A stretch of DNA of 64,000 nucleotides from an uncultured SAR86 cluster bacterium (GCA_902563105.1 CACEVU010000002.1:200618-264617); one strand, 5' to 3'. Shown: positions 1-12,424, counted from the stretch's first letter. A program made the numbers and translations. The notes: generated by a model from the sequence alone, not told the origin.

Positions 1-55
1 TTTCTGAAACCTCTGCCTCAGTTGTTTTAGAAGATTTTAAAAATGGAAGTTTCAT
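1..55 (-). CDS. rplD: 50S ribosomal protein L4, N-terminal fragment
   Basis: Only the first 18 codons are inside the window; the gene runs off the left edge. The start ATG (bases 55-53) overlaps the rplC stop by four bases (ATGA), the usual coupling in the S10 operon. The visible peptide starts MKLPFLKSSKT and continues with TEAEVSE. Assignment rests mainly on position directly after rplC, because so short a peptide cannot be identified alone. L4 is a 23S rRNA-binding protein and in E. coli also the autoregulator of the S10 operon; whether that holds here is unknown. Confidence 0.75.
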   Translation of the reverse strand, partial: MKLPFLKSSKTTEAEVSE

Positions 56-690
56 GATTTTTTTGTTGCAGGCTTGATAGTTACTTCCGATCCATTAGGT
101 CCTGGAACTGCTCCCTTGATCAAAATAAAGTTATTTTCTAAATCAATTTTTTGAACCTTTAAATTTTGTGTGGTTTGTCGCACATTCCCCATGTGACCAG
201 ACATTTTCTTTCCTTTCCAAACTCTTCCAGGAGTCTGACATTGACCGATTGAGCCCGGTTTTCTGTGTGCTAAAGAATTTCCATGGGTAGCGTCTTGAGT
301 TGCGAAATTCCACCTTTTAACTGTTCCAGCAAAACCTTTACCTTTTGTAGTTCCAATGACGTCAACAAATTGTCCTTCTTCGAATATATCGACTTTCAAT
401 TCTGACCCAATGGCGAGACTTTCTAAGTCAGATCCAACTGGTGAAAATTCTACAGAATGATTTTTAAAATTAATGTTATTTTTTTTGAAATGCCCAGTTA
501 GTGCTTTTGATTTATTTTTTTCGGGTTTGTCTACTGCGGAAATCTGTACGGCCTCGTAACCATCTTTATCCGAGGTTTTTATTTGGGAAACTATATTTGA
601 ATGAATTTTTAATACTGTAACAGGAATAGATTTTCCCTCTTCAGTGAAAAGTCTACTCATTCCTTCTTTTCTTGCAATTAGTCCAATCAT
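52..690 (-). CDS. rplC: 50S ribosomal protein L3
   Basis: L3 is an early-assembling 23S rRNA-binding protein of the large subunit. The protein begins MIGLIARKEGMSRLF, matching the family opening MIGL..K.GM, and carries the conserved central segment with GTTKGKGFAGTVKRW and the MSGHMG stretch. The chosen ATG at 690 gives 212 residues, close to the usual 209. An in-frame TTG at 702 would add four residues (MIKK) but overlaps the rpsJ stop and is not needed. Eight bases separate it from rpsJ, and it overlaps rplD by four bases, so it is the second gene of the S10 operon. Confidence 0.97.
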   Translation of the reverse strand: MIGLIARKEGMSRLFTEEGKSIPVTVLKIHSNIVSQIKTSDKDGYEAVQISAVDKPEKNKSKALTGHFKKNNINFKNHSVEFSPVGSDLESLAIGSELKVDIFEEGQFVDVIGTTKGKGFAGTVKRWNFATQDATHGNSLAHRKPGSIGQCQTPGRVWKGKKMSGHMGNVRQTTQNLKVQKIDLENNFILIKGAVPGPNGSEVTIKPATKKS

Positions 691-698
691 TTTTTTAA

Positions 699-1019
699 TC
701 AATTAAGCTCATCAAGGGAAATTTGCACATCTACACCGGCAGAGAGGTCTAGTTTCATAAGAGCATCAACTGTTTTTTCAGTTGGCTTAATAATATCCAT
801 AATTCTTTTGTAGGTTCTAATCTCGTATTGGTCACGAGCATCTTTATCTTTGTGAGGAGAAATTAAGATTGTTGTTTGCCTTTTTTTAACTGGCATGGGA
901 ATAGGGCCCTTCACAACAGCTCCGGTTCTTTTGACAGTTTCAACGATTTCTTTCGCAGACTTATCAATTAGCTTATTATCAAAAGCTTTTAGACGAATTC
1001 TTATGTTTTGGCTTTGCAA
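699..1019 (-). CDS. rpsJ: 30S ribosomal protein S10 (NusE)
   Basis: S10 is a small-subunit head protein and, as NusE, a partner of NusG and NusB in antitermination. The sequence aligns end to end with the family: RIRLKAFD near the start, KRTGA..GPIP.P in the middle, [18 protein letters not shown], and the ending [13 protein letters not shown]. Length 106 versus about 103. The start codon is TTG: the preceding AGAGG lies six bases upstream and no ATG fits the conserved N-terminus. It is the first gene of the S10 operon and has its own promoter at 1107-1135. The tuf gene often found between fusA and rpsJ is absent here. Confidence 0.96.
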   Translation of the reverse strand: MQSQNIRIRLKAFDNKLIDKSAKEIVETVKRTGAVVKGPIPMPVKKRQTTILISPHKDKDARDQYEIRTYKRIMDIIKPTEKTVDALMKLDLSAGVDVQISLDELN

Positions 1020-1060
1020 AGCTTACCTCTATTTAAACAACAAAATTTTTAAAGAACGTA

Positions 1061-1074
1061 CCGAATACATTCGG
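1061..1074 (-). promoter_or_regulatory. Palindrome in the rpsJ mRNA leader
   Basis: A perfect 14-base inverted repeat, CCGAAT-GT-ATTCGG on the minus strand, lies between the predicted rpsJ transcription start and the ribosome-binding site. It can form a 5-6 bp hairpin in the leader. In E. coli the S10 leader contains hairpins through which L4 represses the operon; this leader is only about 80 bases, too short for the complete E. coli structure. A role in autoregulation is inference. Confidence 0.4.
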
Positions 1075-1106
1075 CCTATTACATAATAATATGCAAAAGA
1101 GCGGCA

Positions 1107-1135
1107 ATTCTATGCTTGCCCTGAAAGACTGTCAA
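1107..1135 (-). promoter_or_regulatory. Sigma70 promoter of the S10 operon
   Basis: On the minus strand TTGACA (1135-1130) is followed by a 17-base spacer and TAGAAT (1112-1107): a consensus -35 and a five-of-six -10. The bases after the -10 (TGCCGCTC) are GC-rich in an AT-rich genome, a discriminator type that in enterobacteria goes with stringent control. The predicted transcript has a leader of about 80 bases before the rpsJ TTG. Confidence 0.8.
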
Positions 1136-1142
1136 TAAGAAA

Positions 1143-3257
1143 TTAACCTTTGTTTACAAGTGCTTCTGCGACGTTTCCAGGGACTTCAGAATACTTTAAG
1201 GGCTCCATAGTAAAAGTAGCTCGACCTTGTGTTGCAGACCTTAAATCTGTTGCATAACCAAACATTTCTGCAAGAGGTACTTCACCATCTAAAACTTTAC
1301 CAGCATGAATGTCATTCATCCCTTGTACAATACCTCTTCTTCTATTGAGGTCACCAACTACATCACCCATGTATTCCTCTGGAGTGACAACTTCTAATTT
1401 CATTATTGGTTCAAGAATAACTGGGTTAGCTTTTAGTGCTCCATCTTTTAAGGCCATTGAAGATGCAACTTTGAATGCTATCTCACTGGAATCAACGTCA
1501 TGAAAAGAACCATCATAAACAGTTACTTTTACGTCAATTAAAGGAAATCCTCCTAATATGCCTGACTGCATTTGCTCAAATGCTCCTTTTTCTACTGCGG
1601 GGATAAATTCTCTTGGAATAGTTCCGCCAACAATTTTGTTAACAAATTGAAAAACTTCATTTTCGTCTTCTTTTTCAGATTCTTCTAAAGGTTCAATTTT
1701 TAACCAAACATGTCCGTATTGACCTTTACCACCTGACTGACGAACAAATTTTCCCTCAGATTCGACGTCTTTCTTAATAGTTTCTCTGTAAGCTACTTGA
1801 GGCTTTCCTATATTTGCCTCAACATCAAACTCTCTTTTCATCCTATCTACAAGGACGTCGAGATGAAGTTCTCCCATCCCAGATATAATTGTTTGACCAG
1901 ATTCTTCATCAGAACTTACCCTAAAAGAAGGATCTTCCTGAGCAAGTCTCCCCAGCGCTGTAGACATTTTTTCTTGATCAGTTTTTGTTTTTGGTTCTAC
2001 AGCAACTGAAATTACAGGCTCTGGAAAAGTCATTTTTTCTAAAATGATTGGTTTTTTGATGTCACATAGGGTATCGCCGGTAGTTACGTCTTTTAATCCA
2101 ATAACGGCTGCGATGTCGCCTGCTCTTACTTCTGAAATTTCACTTCTATTGTTTGCATGCATTTGAAGCATTCTTCCAATTCTTTCTTTAGATCTCTTTG
2201 CAGGAGAATAAACAGCATCGCCAGAATTTAAGACGCCCGAATAAACCCTAACAAAAGTTAAAGTTCCTACAAAAGGATCTGTAGCTATTTTGAAAGCCAA
2301 AGCAGAAAAAGGCTCTTCGTCACTAGAGGATCTTTGGTCAGAAGTTTCTTCATCTTCGAGGATGCCTTGAATAGCTTCAACCTCATCTGGAGAGGGCAAA
2401 AAATCTATTACGCAATCAAGCATGGGTTGAACACCTTTGTTTTTGAATGCTGAGCCGCATATTGTTGGTACTATTTCATTGCTAAGAGTTCTTGTCCTAA
2501 TTCCCTTAATGATTTCGTCTAGAGATAAATCCCCGTTTTCTAAATATTTTTCCATTAAATCTTCATCAGCTTCAGCAACTGATTCAAGCATGGCTTCTCT
2601 ATATTTCTCGGATACTTCAAGTAAATCAGCAGGAATTTCCTCCTCTCTGTAAGAAGTACCCATGTCATCTCCATCCCAATATAAGGCCTTCATTCTCATT
2701 AAATCTATAATACCTTTGAAGTCGTCCTCAGCTCCTATGGGAAGTTGAATTGGAACTGGGGTAGCTCCTAATCTGTTTTTAATTTGTTCTACTACTTTTA
2801 AAAAGTCTGCTCCAGCTCTATCCATTTTGTTTACAAACGCAATTCTTGGAACTTTATATCTATTTGCTTGTCTCCAGACCGTCTCGGATTGAGGCTCGAC
2901 TCCTGAGCTTCCACAGAAAACTACGACCGCACCATCGAGAACTCTCAAAGATCTTTCTACCTCAATGGTAAAATCCACGTGCCCGGGTGTATCGATAATA
3001 TTTATTCTATGTTCATTGAATTGACTTCTCATACCTTTCCAAAAGCATGTTGTGGCAGCGGACGTAATTGTTATCCCTCTTTCTTGCTCTTGTTCCATCC
3101 AGTCCATAGTGGCTGCTCCGTCATGAACTTCTCCGATTTTATGAGATATTCCGGTATAAAAAAGAACTCTTTCAGTTGTAGTAGTTTTTCCTGCGTCAAC
3201 ATGCGCACAAATACCGATATTTCGATAAAGATTTAGGGGAACTTTTCTGGATGACAT
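1143..3257 (-). CDS. fusA: Elongation factor G
   Basis: Ribosomal translocase GTPase, cytoplasmic. G motifs are intact: AHVDAGKT at residues 18-25, DTPGH at 89-93 and NKMD at 143-146, followed by domains II-V, including the domain IV core segment GGKGQYGHV. Length 704 residues is normal for bacterial EF-G. The gene starts three bases after rpsG and closes the rpsL-rpsG-fusA string; a promoter for rpsJ follows in the 123-base gap downstream. Confidence 0.98.
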   Translation of the reverse strand: MSSRKVPLNLYRNIGICAHVDAGKTTTTERVLFYTGISHKIGEVHDGAATMDWMEQEQERGITITSAATTCFWKGMRSQFNEHRINIIDTPGHVDFTIEVERSLRVLDGAVVVFCGSSGVEPQSETVWRQANRYKVPRIAFVNKMDRAGADFLKVVEQIKNRLGATPVPIQLPIGAEDDFKGIIDLMRMKALYWDGDDMGTSYREEEIPADLLEVSEKYREAMLESVAEADEDLMEKYLENGDLSLDEIIKGIRTRTLSNEIVPTICGSAFKNKGVQPMLDCVIDFLPSPDEVEAIQGILEDEETSDQRSSSDEEPFSALAFKIATDPFVGTLTFVRVYSGVLNSGDAVYSPAKRSKERIGRMLQMHANNRSEISEVRAGDIAAVIGLKDVTTGDTLCDIKKPIILEKMTFPEPVISVAVEPKTKTDQEKMSTALGRLAQEDPSFRVSSDEESGQTIISGMGELHLDVLVDRMKREFDVEANIGKPQVAYRETIKKDVESEGKFVRQSGGKGQYGHVWLKIEPLEESEKEDENEVFQFVNKIVGGTIPREFIPAVEKGAFEQMQSGILGGFPLIDVKVTVYDGSFHDVDSSEIAFKVASSMALKDGALKANPVILEPIMKLEVVTPEEYMGDVVGDLNRRRGIVQGMNDIHAGKVLDGEVPLAEMFGYATDLRSATQGRATFTMEPLKYSEVPGNVAEALVNKG

Positions 3258-3260
3258 TTA

Positions 3261-3731
3261 TCAGAATCTAAAGTGAGAAAAAGCTTTATTGGCTTCAGCC
3301 ATTTTATGGGTGTCTTGACGTTTTTTAACTGCCTCGCCTTTTCCATCAGCAGCATCGATGAGCTCTCCAGCCAATTTTGTTGACATATTTTTTTCCGATC
3401 TCTTTTTAGCGCTTGTGACTATCCACCTCATCGCGAGTGCAAGACGTCTTGACGTTTTAACTTCTAAAGGAACTTGATACGTAGCGCCACCAACCCTTCT
3501 TGATTTTACCTCTACTTGAGGCCCTACTTGATCAAGAGCTTCTTCGAAAACCTCAAGAGGATCTCTTTTTGACTTGCTTGAAACTTGGTCAAGAGCAGAA
3601 TAAATTATCTTTTCTGCAGTACTCTTTTTCCCTCTTTGCATGAGATTATTTACAAATTTTGCAAGCTTAACATTCCCATATTTTGGGTCTGGTATAACAT
3701 CCCTTTTTGGAACTGGACCTTTTCTTGGCAT
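3261..3731 (-). CDS. rpsG: 30S ribosomal protein S7
   Basis: Primary 16S rRNA-binding protein that nucleates the small-subunit head. Recognised by [16 protein letters not shown] at the start, [18 protein letters not shown], and the segment [11 protein letters not shown] followed by R..LA.RWI. Length 156 residues is typical. Its ATG shares one base with the rpsL stop (TAATG), indicating translational coupling; fusA follows after three bases. Confidence 0.97.
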   Translation of the reverse strand: MPRKGPVPKRDVIPDPKYGNVKLAKFVNNLMQRGKKSTAEKIIYSALDQVSSKSKRDPLEVFEEALDQVGPQVEVKSRRVGGATYQVPLEVKTSRRLALAMRWIVTSAKKRSEKNMSTKLAGELIDAADGKGEAVKKRQDTHKMAEANKAFSHFRF

Positions 3732-4102
3732 TATTTAGGCCTCTTTGATCCGTACTTAGATCTTCTTTGTTTTCTGTCTTCAACTCCTGTAGTGTCAAGA
3801 GTTCCTCTCACAGTATGATATCTGACACCAGGGAGGTCTTTGACTCTTCCACCCCTAATTAAAACGACGGAATGTTCTTGGAGATTATGGCCTTCTCCTC
3901 CAATATAAGAAATAACTTCATATCCTGATGTTAGTCTTACTTTGCATACTTTTCTTAATGCTGAATTAGGCTTTTTTGGTGTAGTTGTATAGACCCTTGT
4001 ACATACCCCTCTTTTTTGTGGAGAACCTACTAATGCAGGCACATCACTTTTCGATTTTTTAACCTTTCTAGGTTTGCGTAATAATTGATTAATTCTAGAC
4101 AT
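3731..4102 (-). CDS. rpsL: 30S ribosomal protein S12
   Basis: Decoding-centre protein of the small subunit. The diagnostic segments [33 protein letters not shown] and [14 protein letters not shown] are complete, and the lysine of TPKKPNS whose change gives streptomycin resistance is wild type. Length 123 residues is normal. It is the first gene of rpsL-rpsG-fusA. The promoter at 4117-4145 would start the transcript only about 8 bases before the ATG, and no Shine-Dalgarno sequence is visible, so translation may start on an almost leaderless mRNA or depend on coupling with read-through from rpoC. Confidence 0.97.
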   Translation of the reverse strand: MSRINQLLRKPRKVKKSKSDVPALVGSPQKRGVCTRVYTTTPKKPNSALRKVCKVRLTSGYEVISYIGGEGHNLQEHSVVLIRGGRVKDLPGVRYHTVRGTLDTTGVEDRKQRRSKYGSKRPK

Positions 4103-4116
4103 AATTTAAGGTCGCG

Positions 4117-4145
4117 ATTTTAATTAGACATTTACGTTTGGTCAA
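4117..4145 (-). promoter_or_regulatory. Sigma70 promoter between rpoC and rpsL
   Basis: On the minus strand TTGACC (4145-4140), a 17-base spacer and TAAAAT (4122-4117) form a near-consensus promoter in the 44-base rpoC-rpsL gap; the -35 end abuts the rpoC stop codon. The discriminator CGCGACC is GC-rich, as in stringently controlled ribosomal promoters. The predicted start near 4110 leaves a leader of roughly 8 bases. Confidence 0.7.
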
Positions 4146-4146
4146 A

Positions 4147-7100
4147 CTATTCTTCTTTTGAAGCTTCAGAATTATCCGGCTCAGTATCAGCAATGGCCTC
4201 ACTAAGTTCAGATTCAATATCTGTAACAAGGTCAGACTGACTTTGAGATGCTCCATATCCAGTACCAGCTGGGATCAGTCTTCCTATAACAACATTTTCT
4301 TTTAGCCCTCTGAGCCTATCTATTTTACCTGTAACTGAAGCCTCAGTAAGAACTCTAGTAGTCTCTTGAAAAGAAGCTGCAGATACGAAAGACTCTGTAG
4401 CTAAAGAAGCTTTTGTTATCCCTAATAAAAGGCGTTTATAGCTTGCTGGAACTCCGCCATTTGAAGAAACTTTTTTGTTCTGAATTAAAACCTCAGAAAG
4501 CTCAAGTTGATCGCCAATAATTAAATCAGTTTCACCCGAGTCAGTAACTTCAACCTTTCTAAGCATTTGTCTCAAAATACATTCAATGTGCTTGTCGCTA
4601 ATTTCCACACCTTGAAGTCTGTAGACATCTTGAATTTCGTTAACAACGTAATCGGTTAACTCTTCTACTCCCTTCAAAGCAAGAATATCATGCGGACTTA
4701 AAGAGCCCTCACTAATTACATCTCCTTTGGAAACAGTTTCACCTTCGAATACATTAATGCTTCTTGTTTTAGGAATTAAAGTCTCTCGAATAACTTCTTC
4801 TTTTCCTTCTTTGCCGGTTAAGACAAGCCTTCTTTTACCCTTTGTTTCTTTACCCCAAGAGACGATGCCGCTTATTTCAGCTAATATAGCCACTTCTTTA
4901 GGTTGTCTTGCCTCAAACAAGTCAGCTACTCTTGGAAGTCCACCGGTAATATCTCTAGTTTTAGAAGATTCTTTTGGTATTCGTGCAAGAACATCTCCAA
5001 TTTCAATAGATTGTCCATCAGAAACGTTCACTAAAGACTTTTGTTCAAGTTTGTATTCAGCTGGCCTTTTTCCTCCTGGAAGCATTACTTCTTTTCCTTT
5101 AGAGTCTTTGATAACAACCATAGGATTCATATCTTTACCCGCCGATGTTCTCTCTGACGCATCTAAAATTTCTACGCTAGAAAGTCCTGTAAGCTCATCC
5201 GTTACTTCTCTGATGGTAATGCCATTTTCCATGTCCTGAAGATTTACTTTACCTTTTACCTCAGAGATTATTGGATGATTAAGTGGATCCCATGAAGCTA
5301 GCAAGTCTCCTGACTTAACAGGAGAACCTTCGTTTACTTCAATTTCGGCTCCATAAGGAATTTTGTATCTTTCTTTTTCGGATTCATTTTCATCGAATAG
5401 AACTAATTCCGCAGATCTCGAAATACAAACTTGTTTTTTTGATTTATTTAATAGTGAATTGAGATTTCTAAATTTTACTGTCCCGTCATACTTAGCTTGT
5501 ACTCTGTCTTCCTCGGAAGATCTTGATGCAGCCCCACCAATATGAAATGTTCTCATGGTTAACTGTGTTCCAGGTTCACCGATCGATTGAGCTGCAACTA
5601 TTCCAACAGCTTCTCCTGGATCCACAAGATTGCCTCGTCCTAAGTCTCTTCCATAACATGAAGAACATATTCCAAAACTTGTTTCACAGGTTATTGGTGA
5701 TCTTACTTTTGCGATATCAATATTATTTAACTCAATTTTTTCTGCCAAAGACTCATCAATCAAAGTACCTTTTGGTATTTTAAAAGAACCGTCTTTGGAA
5801 GATAATGGTTCAGACAAAACTCTTCCTAAAATTCTATCTTTCAAGTGCTGAACGACTTCTCCTCCTTCAATAATCGATCTAAGTTCAATCCCTTCCTTGG
5901 TTCCACAATCTTCTTCTCTAATAACTAAATCTTGTGCTACATCTACTAGACGTCTTGTTAAATATCCTGAATTAGCAGTTTTAAGTGCAGTATCAGCCAG
6001 CCCTTTCCTGGCTCCATGGGTAGATGTGAAATACTGCAGAACTGTTAAGCCTTCTCTAAAGTTGGCAGTTATGGGTGTCTCTATAATTGAGCCATCTGGT
6101 TTTGCCATTAGTCCTCTCATTCCAGCCAATTGCCTTACTTGAGCGGGCGAGCTTCTTGCTCCTGAGTCCAAATACATAAATACAGAATTGAATGACTTTT
6201 GATCTATTTCATTACCGTCACTATCTTCAACTTTTTCTGTTGAAATTGTGTCCATTAAAGAGCTTGCAACTTTTTCATTCGCTCTAGACCAAATATCGAT
6301 AACTTTATTGTACTTTTCACCTTGCGTCACAAGTCCAGATGAATACTGAGACTCAATTTCTTTAACTTCTGATTCTGCGCTAGAAATAATATTTTCTTTA
6401 TCTAAAGGAATTTGACAATCATCTACACAAATCGATGATCCGGACTTAGTAGAATACTCATAACCCAGATACATCAAATTATCAGCAAATATTACTGTCT
6501 CTTTTAAACCGCTATGTCTATATGACATATTGATCAAAGATGAAATGGATTTACTATCTAATGGTTTATTTATTAATTCAAAATCCAGTTCTTTTGGAAG
6601 AATGTCAGATAAAATTGCTCTGCCCACTGTTGTATCAACAAGCTTAAGCTCTCCTTCTGAATTTTTTAATCTTACTTTAACAAGTGCTTGAAGTTCAACG
6701 TTTCCAGTAGCGTAAGCTCTGTGTACTTCATTTATATCTGCAAAAATTGATCCTTCTCCTTTAGCGGCTGCTTTTTCTCTAGTCATATAATAAATGCCTA
6801 GAACAACATCTTGGGATGGATCAATAATGGGCTTTCCATTGGATGGTGAGAGAATGTTATTACTAGCCATCATTAAAGCTCTACACTCAAGTTGTGCACC
6901 AAGTGTAAGAGGAACGTGAACTGCCATTTGATCTCCATCGAAATCAGCGTTGTAAGCTTTACAAACTAGTGGATGAAGTTGAATTGCCTTACCTTCAATT
7001 AAGGTAGGCTCGAAAGCTTGTATTCCAAGTCTATGAAGAGTTGGCGCTCTATTTAGTAAAATGGGATGCTCTCTGATTACATCAGCTAAAATGTCCCACA

Positions 7101-8319
7101 CTACTGGTTCTTCTCTTTCTACCATTCTTTTAGCGCCTTTAATGGTTGTAGCTAATTCAAGTTGTTGAAGTTTTCCAAAGACAAACGGCTTAAATAATTC
7201 CAAAGCCATTTTTTTTGGCAATCCACATTGATGAAGTTTTAAGGTTGGGCCAACTACAATTACAGATCTACCTGAATAATCTACACGTTTGCCCAGAAGG
7301 TTTTGCCTGAATCTTCCCTGTTTTCCTTTAATCATATCTGCTAAAGATTTCAAAGGTCTTTTGTTTGAGCCTGTAATAGCTCTTCCTCTTCTTCCATTAT
7401 CCAAAAGAGCGTCAACGGATTCTTGAAGCATCCTTTTTTCATTTCGAACAATTATTTCTGGAGCATTCAACTCAATAAGTCTTTTAAGCCTATTGTTTCT
7501 ATTGATAACTCTCCTATACAAATCATTTAGATCAGAAGTTGCAAATCTTCCTCCTTCTAAAGGAACTAGAGGCCTCAAGTCTGGAGGTAATACAGGCAGA
7601 ACATCAAGTATCATCCATTCTGGTTTGTTATTTGAATTAGTAAAAGCTTTAAGGATTTTTAACCTTTTTGATAATTTCTTTTTCTTTGCATCGCTATTAG
7701 TAGAATTTATCTGTTCTTGAACTTCAGAAATTTCATTTTCAAGATTCATCTCCGATAAAAGAATTTTTACGGATTCAGCACCCATTCCTGCAGAAAACTC
7801 TTCTCCAAATTCTTCAAGTTTCTCAAAATATTCTTCTTCATCAAGTATTTGGCCTTTTTCAAGATCAGTCATACCAGGATCTGTGACCACAAAAGATTCA
7901 AAATAGAGAATTCTTTCAACTTCTCTGAGTGTTTTATCTAACAAAAGAGAAATTCTTGAGGGTAGAGATTTAAGAAACCAAATATGAGCAACAGGAGCTG
8001 CAAGTTCTATATGCCCCATCCTTTCTCGTCTTACTTTAGCTAATGTTACTTCTACACCACATTTTTCACAAACTACTCCCCTATGTTTCATTCTTTTGTA
8101 TTTTCCGCAAATACATTCGTAGTCTTTTACAGGGCCAAAAATTTTGGCACAAAATAAACCATCTCTTTCAGGTTTAAAAGTACGGTAATTGATCGTTTCG
8201 GGTTTTTTTACCTCTCCAAAGGACCATGACCTTATCTGCTGACTTGAGGCCAGTCCTGCCTTGATTACATTAAAGTTATTTTCTTCTTCTTGTTTAAAAA
8301 GTTTTAGTAAATCCTTCAT
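4147..8319 (-). CDS. rpoC: RNA polymerase beta' subunit
   Basis: Catalytic subunit of RNA polymerase. The N-terminal zinc site is C69, C71, C84, C87; the catalytic magnesium loop NADFDGD is present near residue 460; a second zinc site lies around [13 protein letters not shown]; and the trigger-loop region includes MRTFHIGG. Length 1390 residues is close to the E. coli 1407. It starts four bases after rpoB. The acidic tail ([13 protein letters not shown]) is unremarkable. Confidence 0.98.
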   Translation of the reverse strand: MKDLLKLFKQEEENNFNVIKAGLASSQQIRSWSFGEVKKPETINYRTFKPERDGLFCAKIFGPVKDYECICGKYKRMKHRGVVCEKCGVEVTLAKVRRERMGHIELAAPVAHIWFLKSLPSRISLLLDKTLREVERILYFESFVVTDPGMTDLEKGQILDEEEYFEKLEEFGEEFSAGMGAESVKILLSEMNLENEISEVQEQINSTNSDAKKKKLSKRLKILKAFTNSNNKPEWMILDVLPVLPPDLRPLVPLEGGRFATSDLNDLYRRVINRNNRLKRLIELNAPEIIVRNEKRMLQESVDALLDNGRRGRAITGSNKRPLKSLADMIKGKQGRFRQNLLGKRVDYSGRSVIVVGPTLKLHQCGLPKKMALELFKPFVFGKLQQLELATTIKGAKRMVEREEPVVWDILADVIREHPILLNRAPTLHRLGIQAFEPTLIEGKAIQLHPLVCKAYNADFDGDQMAVHVPLTLGAQLECRALMMASNNILSPSNGKPIIDPSQDVVLGIYYMTREKAAAKGEGSIFADINEVHRAYATGNVELQALVKVRLKNSEGELKLVDTTVGRAILSDILPKELDFELINKPLDSKSISSLINMSYRHSGLKETVIFADNLMYLGYEYSTKSGSSICVDDCQIPLDKENIISSAESEVKEIESQYSSGLVTQGEKYNKVIDIWSRANEKVASSLMDTISTEKVEDSDGNEIDQKSFNSVFMYLDSGARSSPAQVRQLAGMRGLMAKPDGSIIETPITANFREGLTVLQYFTSTHGARKGLADTALKTANSGYLTRRLVDVAQDLVIREEDCGTKEGIELRSIIEGGEVVQHLKDRILGRVLSEPLSSKDGSFKIPKGTLIDESLAEKIELNNIDIAKVRSPITCETSFGICSSCYGRDLGRGNLVDPGEAVGIVAAQSIGEPGTQLTMRTFHIGGAASRSSEEDRVQAKYDGTVKFRNLNSLLNKSKKQVCISRSAELVLFDENESEKERYKIPYGAEIEVNEGSPVKSGDLLASWDPLNHPIISEVKGKVNLQDMENGITIREVTDELTGLSSVEILDASERTSAGKDMNPMVVIKDSKGKEVMLPGGKRPAEYKLEQKSLVNVSDGQSIEIGDVLARIPKESSKTRDITGGLPRVADLFEARQPKEVAILAEISGIVSWGKETKGKRRLVLTGKEGKEEVIRETLIPKTRSINVFEGETVSKGDVISEGSLSPHDILALKGVEELTDYVVNEIQDVYRLQGVEISDKHIECILRQMLRKVEVTDSGETDLIIGDQLELSEVLIQNKKVSSNGGVPASYKRLLLGITKASLATESFVSAASFQETTRVLTEASVTGKIDRLRGLKENVVIGRLIPAGTGYGASQSQSDLVTDIESELSEAIADTEPDNSEASKEE

Positions 8320-8323
8320 ATAT

Positions 8324-11300
8324 TTAATCTACCTCATCAAAATCAATGTCAATTCCCAAAGACCTTACTTCTTTAGTTAAGACGTTGTAGGATTCAGGAA
8401 TACCTGCTTCCATTTCATAATTACCATCAACAATATTTTTATATACTTTCGTTCTACCCGGCACATCATCTGATTTAACAGTAAGCATTTCTTGTAGAGT
8501 GTTAGCTGCACCATATGCCTCCAAAGCCCAAACTTCCATTTCCCCTAACCTTTGTCCTCCAAACTGAGCTTTACCACCTAAAGGCTGTTGAGTTACCAAG
8601 CTATAAGAGCCAGTAGATCTTGCATGCATTTTGTCTTCAATTAAATGATTTAGTTTTAAAATGTACATGTACCCAATAGTCACTAATCTATCGAATGCTT
8701 CGCCTGTTCTACCATCATATAATTGTGTTTGCCCAGAAGAAGGAAGATCTGCTAACTCAAGCATTTTTTTTATTTCTCCTTCTGATGCTCCATCAAAAAC
8801 TGGAGTTGCCATTGGAACACCTGACTTAAGATTCATACATAATTCCTTGAATTCTTTTTCAGATAGCTTTTCAATGTCCTCTTTTTTACCAGTTGAAGAA
8901 TAGATCTTATCCACAAAGGATTTTACTTCTGAGATATTTTTAGATTTTTCAACTAGTTCGCCAATTTTTTTACCAAGTTCTTTTGAAGCCCAGCCTAGGT
9001 GAACTTCTAAAAGTTGTCCTACATTCATTCTTGAGGGAACTCCCAATGGATTAAGGACGACATCAACAGGTTCACCATTTTCATCGTAAGGCATGTCTTC
9101 GACTGGCATTATCACGGATATCACTCCTTTATTTCCATGTCTTCCGGCAAGTTTGTCTCCAGGTTGAATTTTTCTTTTTACTGCTAGATATACTTTGATA
9201 ACTTGTTGGACACCAGGTGGTAAGTCATCGCCTGAAACAATTTTCCTTTTTTTTGCTTCGAATTTTTCCTTTAGCATCAATTCATATTTTTGGAGGTTAT
9301 CCTTTGACTCTTTAATCAAGTCGTTAAGTTTTTCGTCTTGCAATCTCAATTTAAACCATTCACTGGAAGGTAAGTCATTTAAGAAAACCTTTGTTAAAGT
9401 ATCTCCTTTTGATATTCCTCTGCCGCTTATAACTTTTTTTCCTTCCAAAGAGGGCATAAGTGAATTAATAGACGCTTGTGAAACAATGCTTAGTTCTTGA
9501 TCAATATCTTTTTGAATTTCTGAAAGAGAAACTGACTCAATAACTTCAGCTCTAGAATTTTTTTCTAATCCTTCTCTCGTAAAAACTTGAACATCTATTA
9601 CTGTTCCGTCTTGGCCAGCCTTAACTCTTAGGGAAGTATCTTTTACATCTGAAGCTTTTTCACCAAAAATAGCTCTGAGTAACTTCTCTTCAGGAGATAA
9701 TTGCGTCTCTCCTTTTGGCGTTACTTTGCCAACAAGTATATCTCCAGCATTGACTTCAGCGCCGATATGAACAATTCCGCATTCATCTAATTTTGATAAA
9801 GCTGATTCTCCCACATTAGGAATATCTGCAGTTATTTCATCTGGACCAAGTTTAGTGTCTCTTGCTGTACAAGTTTCTTCAACGATATGCACACTAGTTA
9901 ACTTGTCTTCTTTAACCAATTTATCTGAGATAAGAATGGAGTCTTCAAAGTTGTAGCCATGCCAAGCCATAAATGCAACTTTTATGTTTTGACCAAGGGC
10001 TAACTCTCCTAAATCAATCGATGAGCCGTCTGCTAAAATGTCACCTGAAGAGATTTTATCTCCTTCATTAACAATTGGTCTTTGATTAATACAAGTATTT
10101 TGATTTGATCTTGTATATTTTATTAAATTGTAGATATCAACCGCTGAATCGGAGGTATTGATTTCTTTGAGGTTTTTCCTGACAACTATTTTACCTGAAT
10201 CGACTTTCTCTACTATTCCAGAATTTTTAGCAATGATGCAATCTCCTGAGTATTGAGCAACAAGTCTTTCCATACCGGTGCCTACTAATGGAGCTTCGGT
10301 TGATAATGTCGGAACAGCCTGACGTTGCATATTTGAACCCATCAATGCTCTATTTGCATCATCATGTTCTAAAAATGGAATTAGAGCAGCTGCAATTGAG
10401 ACAACCTGCTGAGGAGATACATCCATAAGGTCAACTCTATCAACTGCCATTAATTCAAATTCGTTCCTGAATCTCACTGGAACAAGCTCTTCAATAAACT
10501 TATTATTTTTATCGAGCTTTACTGAGGCTTGAGCAATGACAAATTCTCCCTCTTCTATTGCAGAAACATACTGAATCTCATCGGTTACTTTCCCTTTCTC
10601 AACTTTTCTATAGGGAGTTTCAATAAATCCGAAGTCATTAACTTTTGCATAAACTGATAGAGAGTTTATCAAGCCAATATTGGGACCCTCAGGAGTTTCT
10701 ATTGGACAGACTCTTCCGTAATGAGAAGGATGGACATCTCTGACTTCAAAACCTGCTCTCTCACGAGTAAGGCCTCCGGGGCCTAATGCAGATACTCTTC
10801 TTTTGTGAGTTACTTCCGACAAAGGATTATTTTGATCCATGAATTGAGAAAGCTGACTTGAGCCAAAAAATTCATTGATTGCTGCTGTAATTGGTTTTGC
10901 ATTTATTAAATCTGCTGGACCAAGTTCTTCAGCCTCTGCAATATTTAATCTTTCTCTGACAGCTCTCTCGACTCTTAGCAATCCAACTCTTACTTGGTTA
11001 GCAACCATCTCTCCCACTGATCTAATTCTCCTATTTCCAAGGTGATCAATATCATCACAATTTTGTTTTCCATTACGAATGTCAACCAATGTCTTGATAA
11101 CGTCTAAAATATCTTCATTATCAAGTACTCCTTTACCAATCAACTCCTCTCTGCCTAATCTCTTGTTGAATTTCATCCTTCCAACATCAGATAAATCGTA
11201 TTTATCAGCATTAAAAAATAAGTTTTCAAATAAAAGAGTAGCTGCTTCTTTGGTAGGTGGTTCCCCAGGTCTCATCATTCTGTAGATCTCAGCCAAAGCC

Positions 11301-12400
11301 TCTAAAGAATTAGAAGTTGTGTCTGATCTTAGGGTATCGGAAATGTAAGGACCTGATTCAAGTTCGTTGATATATAGAACATTTATTTCTTTAAGCTTAA
11401 GTTCATTTATTTTTAGAAGTACTTCTTCGTCAATTAAAGTATTGCATGCAATGGTTACTTCTCCTGTAGCAGGATCGATAATGTCTTCTGCAATAGTCTG
11501 ATTAAATAAGCTCTCCTTTGGGACCTCTAGAGTCTTAATTTTACTAGACTCGATTAATCGAATATGCCTCGCAGTAATTCTTTTACCTGCCTCGATGATA
11601 ATCCCTTGATTACCCTTTATGTCTGAGGCGGCAATCTTTCCAACCATTCTCCTTGGGACAACCTTCAAAGAATATTTGCCCGAATTTACCAAATAAGTTT
11701 CTTTTTCATAAAACTTTTCTAAAATTTCCTGAGAGGAAAATCCAATTGCTCTTAAAAGGATAGTTGCATAAAGCTTTCTTCTTCTATCTATACGAATATA
11801 AACCAAATCCTTATGATCAAATTCAAAGTCTAGCCAAGACCCTCTATAAGGAATAACTCTGGATGAATATAGAAGCTTTCCTGACGAATGAGTTTTTCCT
11901 CTATCATGGTCAAAAATTAAACCTGGTGACCTGTGCAGTTGAGAAACTACAACCCTTTCTGTTCCATTTATGACAAAAGTGCCATGTTCTGTCATTAGTG
12001 GGACAGTTCCCATGTAGACTTCTTCCTCACGGGCGCTCTTAAGATTTTCTTCACCTGTAGTTTTATCTATAAAGATAATTCTACATCTAATGATTAATGG
12101 AGCTTCAAAGGTTTTGCCTCTGGGCAAACACTCTTGAACATCAAATTCAGGTTCTTTTAATTTATAACCTAAATACTCAATTCTTGCGTTTCCAGAAACA
12201 CTATTTATAGGAAAAATGGATTGAAAAACACTTTCCAATCCTTGATTTTTTCTTTTTGAAGAATCTGGAATATTTTGCAGAAAATAATCATATGAATTGG
12301 TTTGTATTTCAAGAATATCAGGAAGTGACATTGCACTAGAAATTTTCTCAAAACTTTTTCTTATCCTTTTCTTTTCTGCAAATGAGTATGTACTTGCCAT
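8324..12400 (-). CDS. rpoB: RNA polymerase beta subunit
   Basis: Second large subunit of RNA polymerase. The rifampicin region contains [22 protein letters not shown], the wild-type sensitive pattern, followed by [18 protein letters not shown]. The C-terminal segments [29 protein letters not shown] and GIPESYNVL are present. Length 1358 residues. Only 24 bases separate it from rplL, so the attenuator and RNase III site known between rplL and rpoB in E. coli have no room here. Confidence 0.98.
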   Translation of the reverse strand: MASTYSFAEKKRIRKSFEKISSAMSLPDILEIQTNSYDYFLQNIPDSSKRKNQGLESVFQSIFPINSVSGNARIEYLGYKLKEPEFDVQECLPRGKTFEAPLIIRCRIIFIDKTTGEENLKSAREEEVYMGTVPLMTEHGTFVINGTERVVVSQLHRSPGLIFDHDRGKTHSSGKLLYSSRVIPYRGSWLDFEFDHKDLVYIRIDRRRKLYATILLRAIGFSSQEILEKFYEKETYLVNSGKYSLKVVPRRMVGKIAASDIKGNQGIIIEAGKRITARHIRLIESSKIKTLEVPKESLFNQTIAEDIIDPATGEVTIACNTLIDEEVLLKINELKLKEINVLYINELESGPYISDTLRSDTTSNSLEALAEIYRMMRPGEPPTKEAATLLFENLFFNADKYDLSDVGRMKFNKRLGREELIGKGVLDNEDILDVIKTLVDIRNGKQNCDDIDHLGNRRIRSVGEMVANQVRVGLLRVERAVRERLNIAEAEELGPADLINAKPITAAINEFFGSSQLSQFMDQNNPLSEVTHKRRVSALGPGGLTRERAGFEVRDVHPSHYGRVCPIETPEGPNIGLINSLSVYAKVNDFGFIETPYRKVEKGKVTDEIQYVSAIEEGEFVIAQASVKLDKNNKFIEELVPVRFRNEFELMAVDRVDLMDVSPQQVVSIAAALIPFLEHDDANRALMGSNMQRQAVPTLSTEAPLVGTGMERLVAQYSGDCIIAKNSGIVEKVDSGKIVVRKNLKEINTSDSAVDIYNLIKYTRSNQNTCINQRPIVNEGDKISSGDILADGSSIDLGELALGQNIKVAFMAWHGYNFEDSILISDKLVKEDKLTSVHIVEETCTARDTKLGPDEITADIPNVGESALSKLDECGIVHIGAEVNAGDILVGKVTPKGETQLSPEEKLLRAIFGEKASDVKDTSLRVKAGQDGTVIDVQVFTREGLEKNSRAEVIESVSLSEIQKDIDQELSIVSQASINSLMPSLEGKKVISGRGISKGDTLTKVFLNDLPSSEWFKLRLQDEKLNDLIKESKDNLQKYELMLKEKFEAKKRKIVSGDDLPPGVQQVIKVYLAVKRKIQPGDKLAGRHGNKGVISVIMPVEDMPYDENGEPVDVVLNPLGVPSRMNVGQLLEVHLGWASKELGKKIGELVEKSKNISEVKSFVDKIYSSTGKKEDIEKLSEKEFKELCMNLKSGVPMATPVFDGASEGEIKKMLELADLPSSGQTQLYDGRTGEAFDRLVTIGYMYILKLNHLIEDKMHARSTGSYSLVTQQPLGGKAQFGGQRLGEMEVWALEAYGAANTLQEMLTVKSDDVPGRTKVYKNIVDGNYEMEAGIPESYNVLTKEVRSLGIDIDFDEVD

Positions 12401-12424
12401 ATAAATTTAGCCTGTTGATTTGTT

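Noticed and set aside
895-1086. Open frame opposite rpsJ and its leader
   Set aside because: It is the antisense of a highly conserved ribosomal gene and crosses the S10 promoter; no family pattern.
4727-7720. Several 60-170 codon frames antisense to rpoC
   Set aside because: Serine/leucine-rich translations typical of antisense reading of a conserved gene; no ribosome-binding sites or recognisable motifs.
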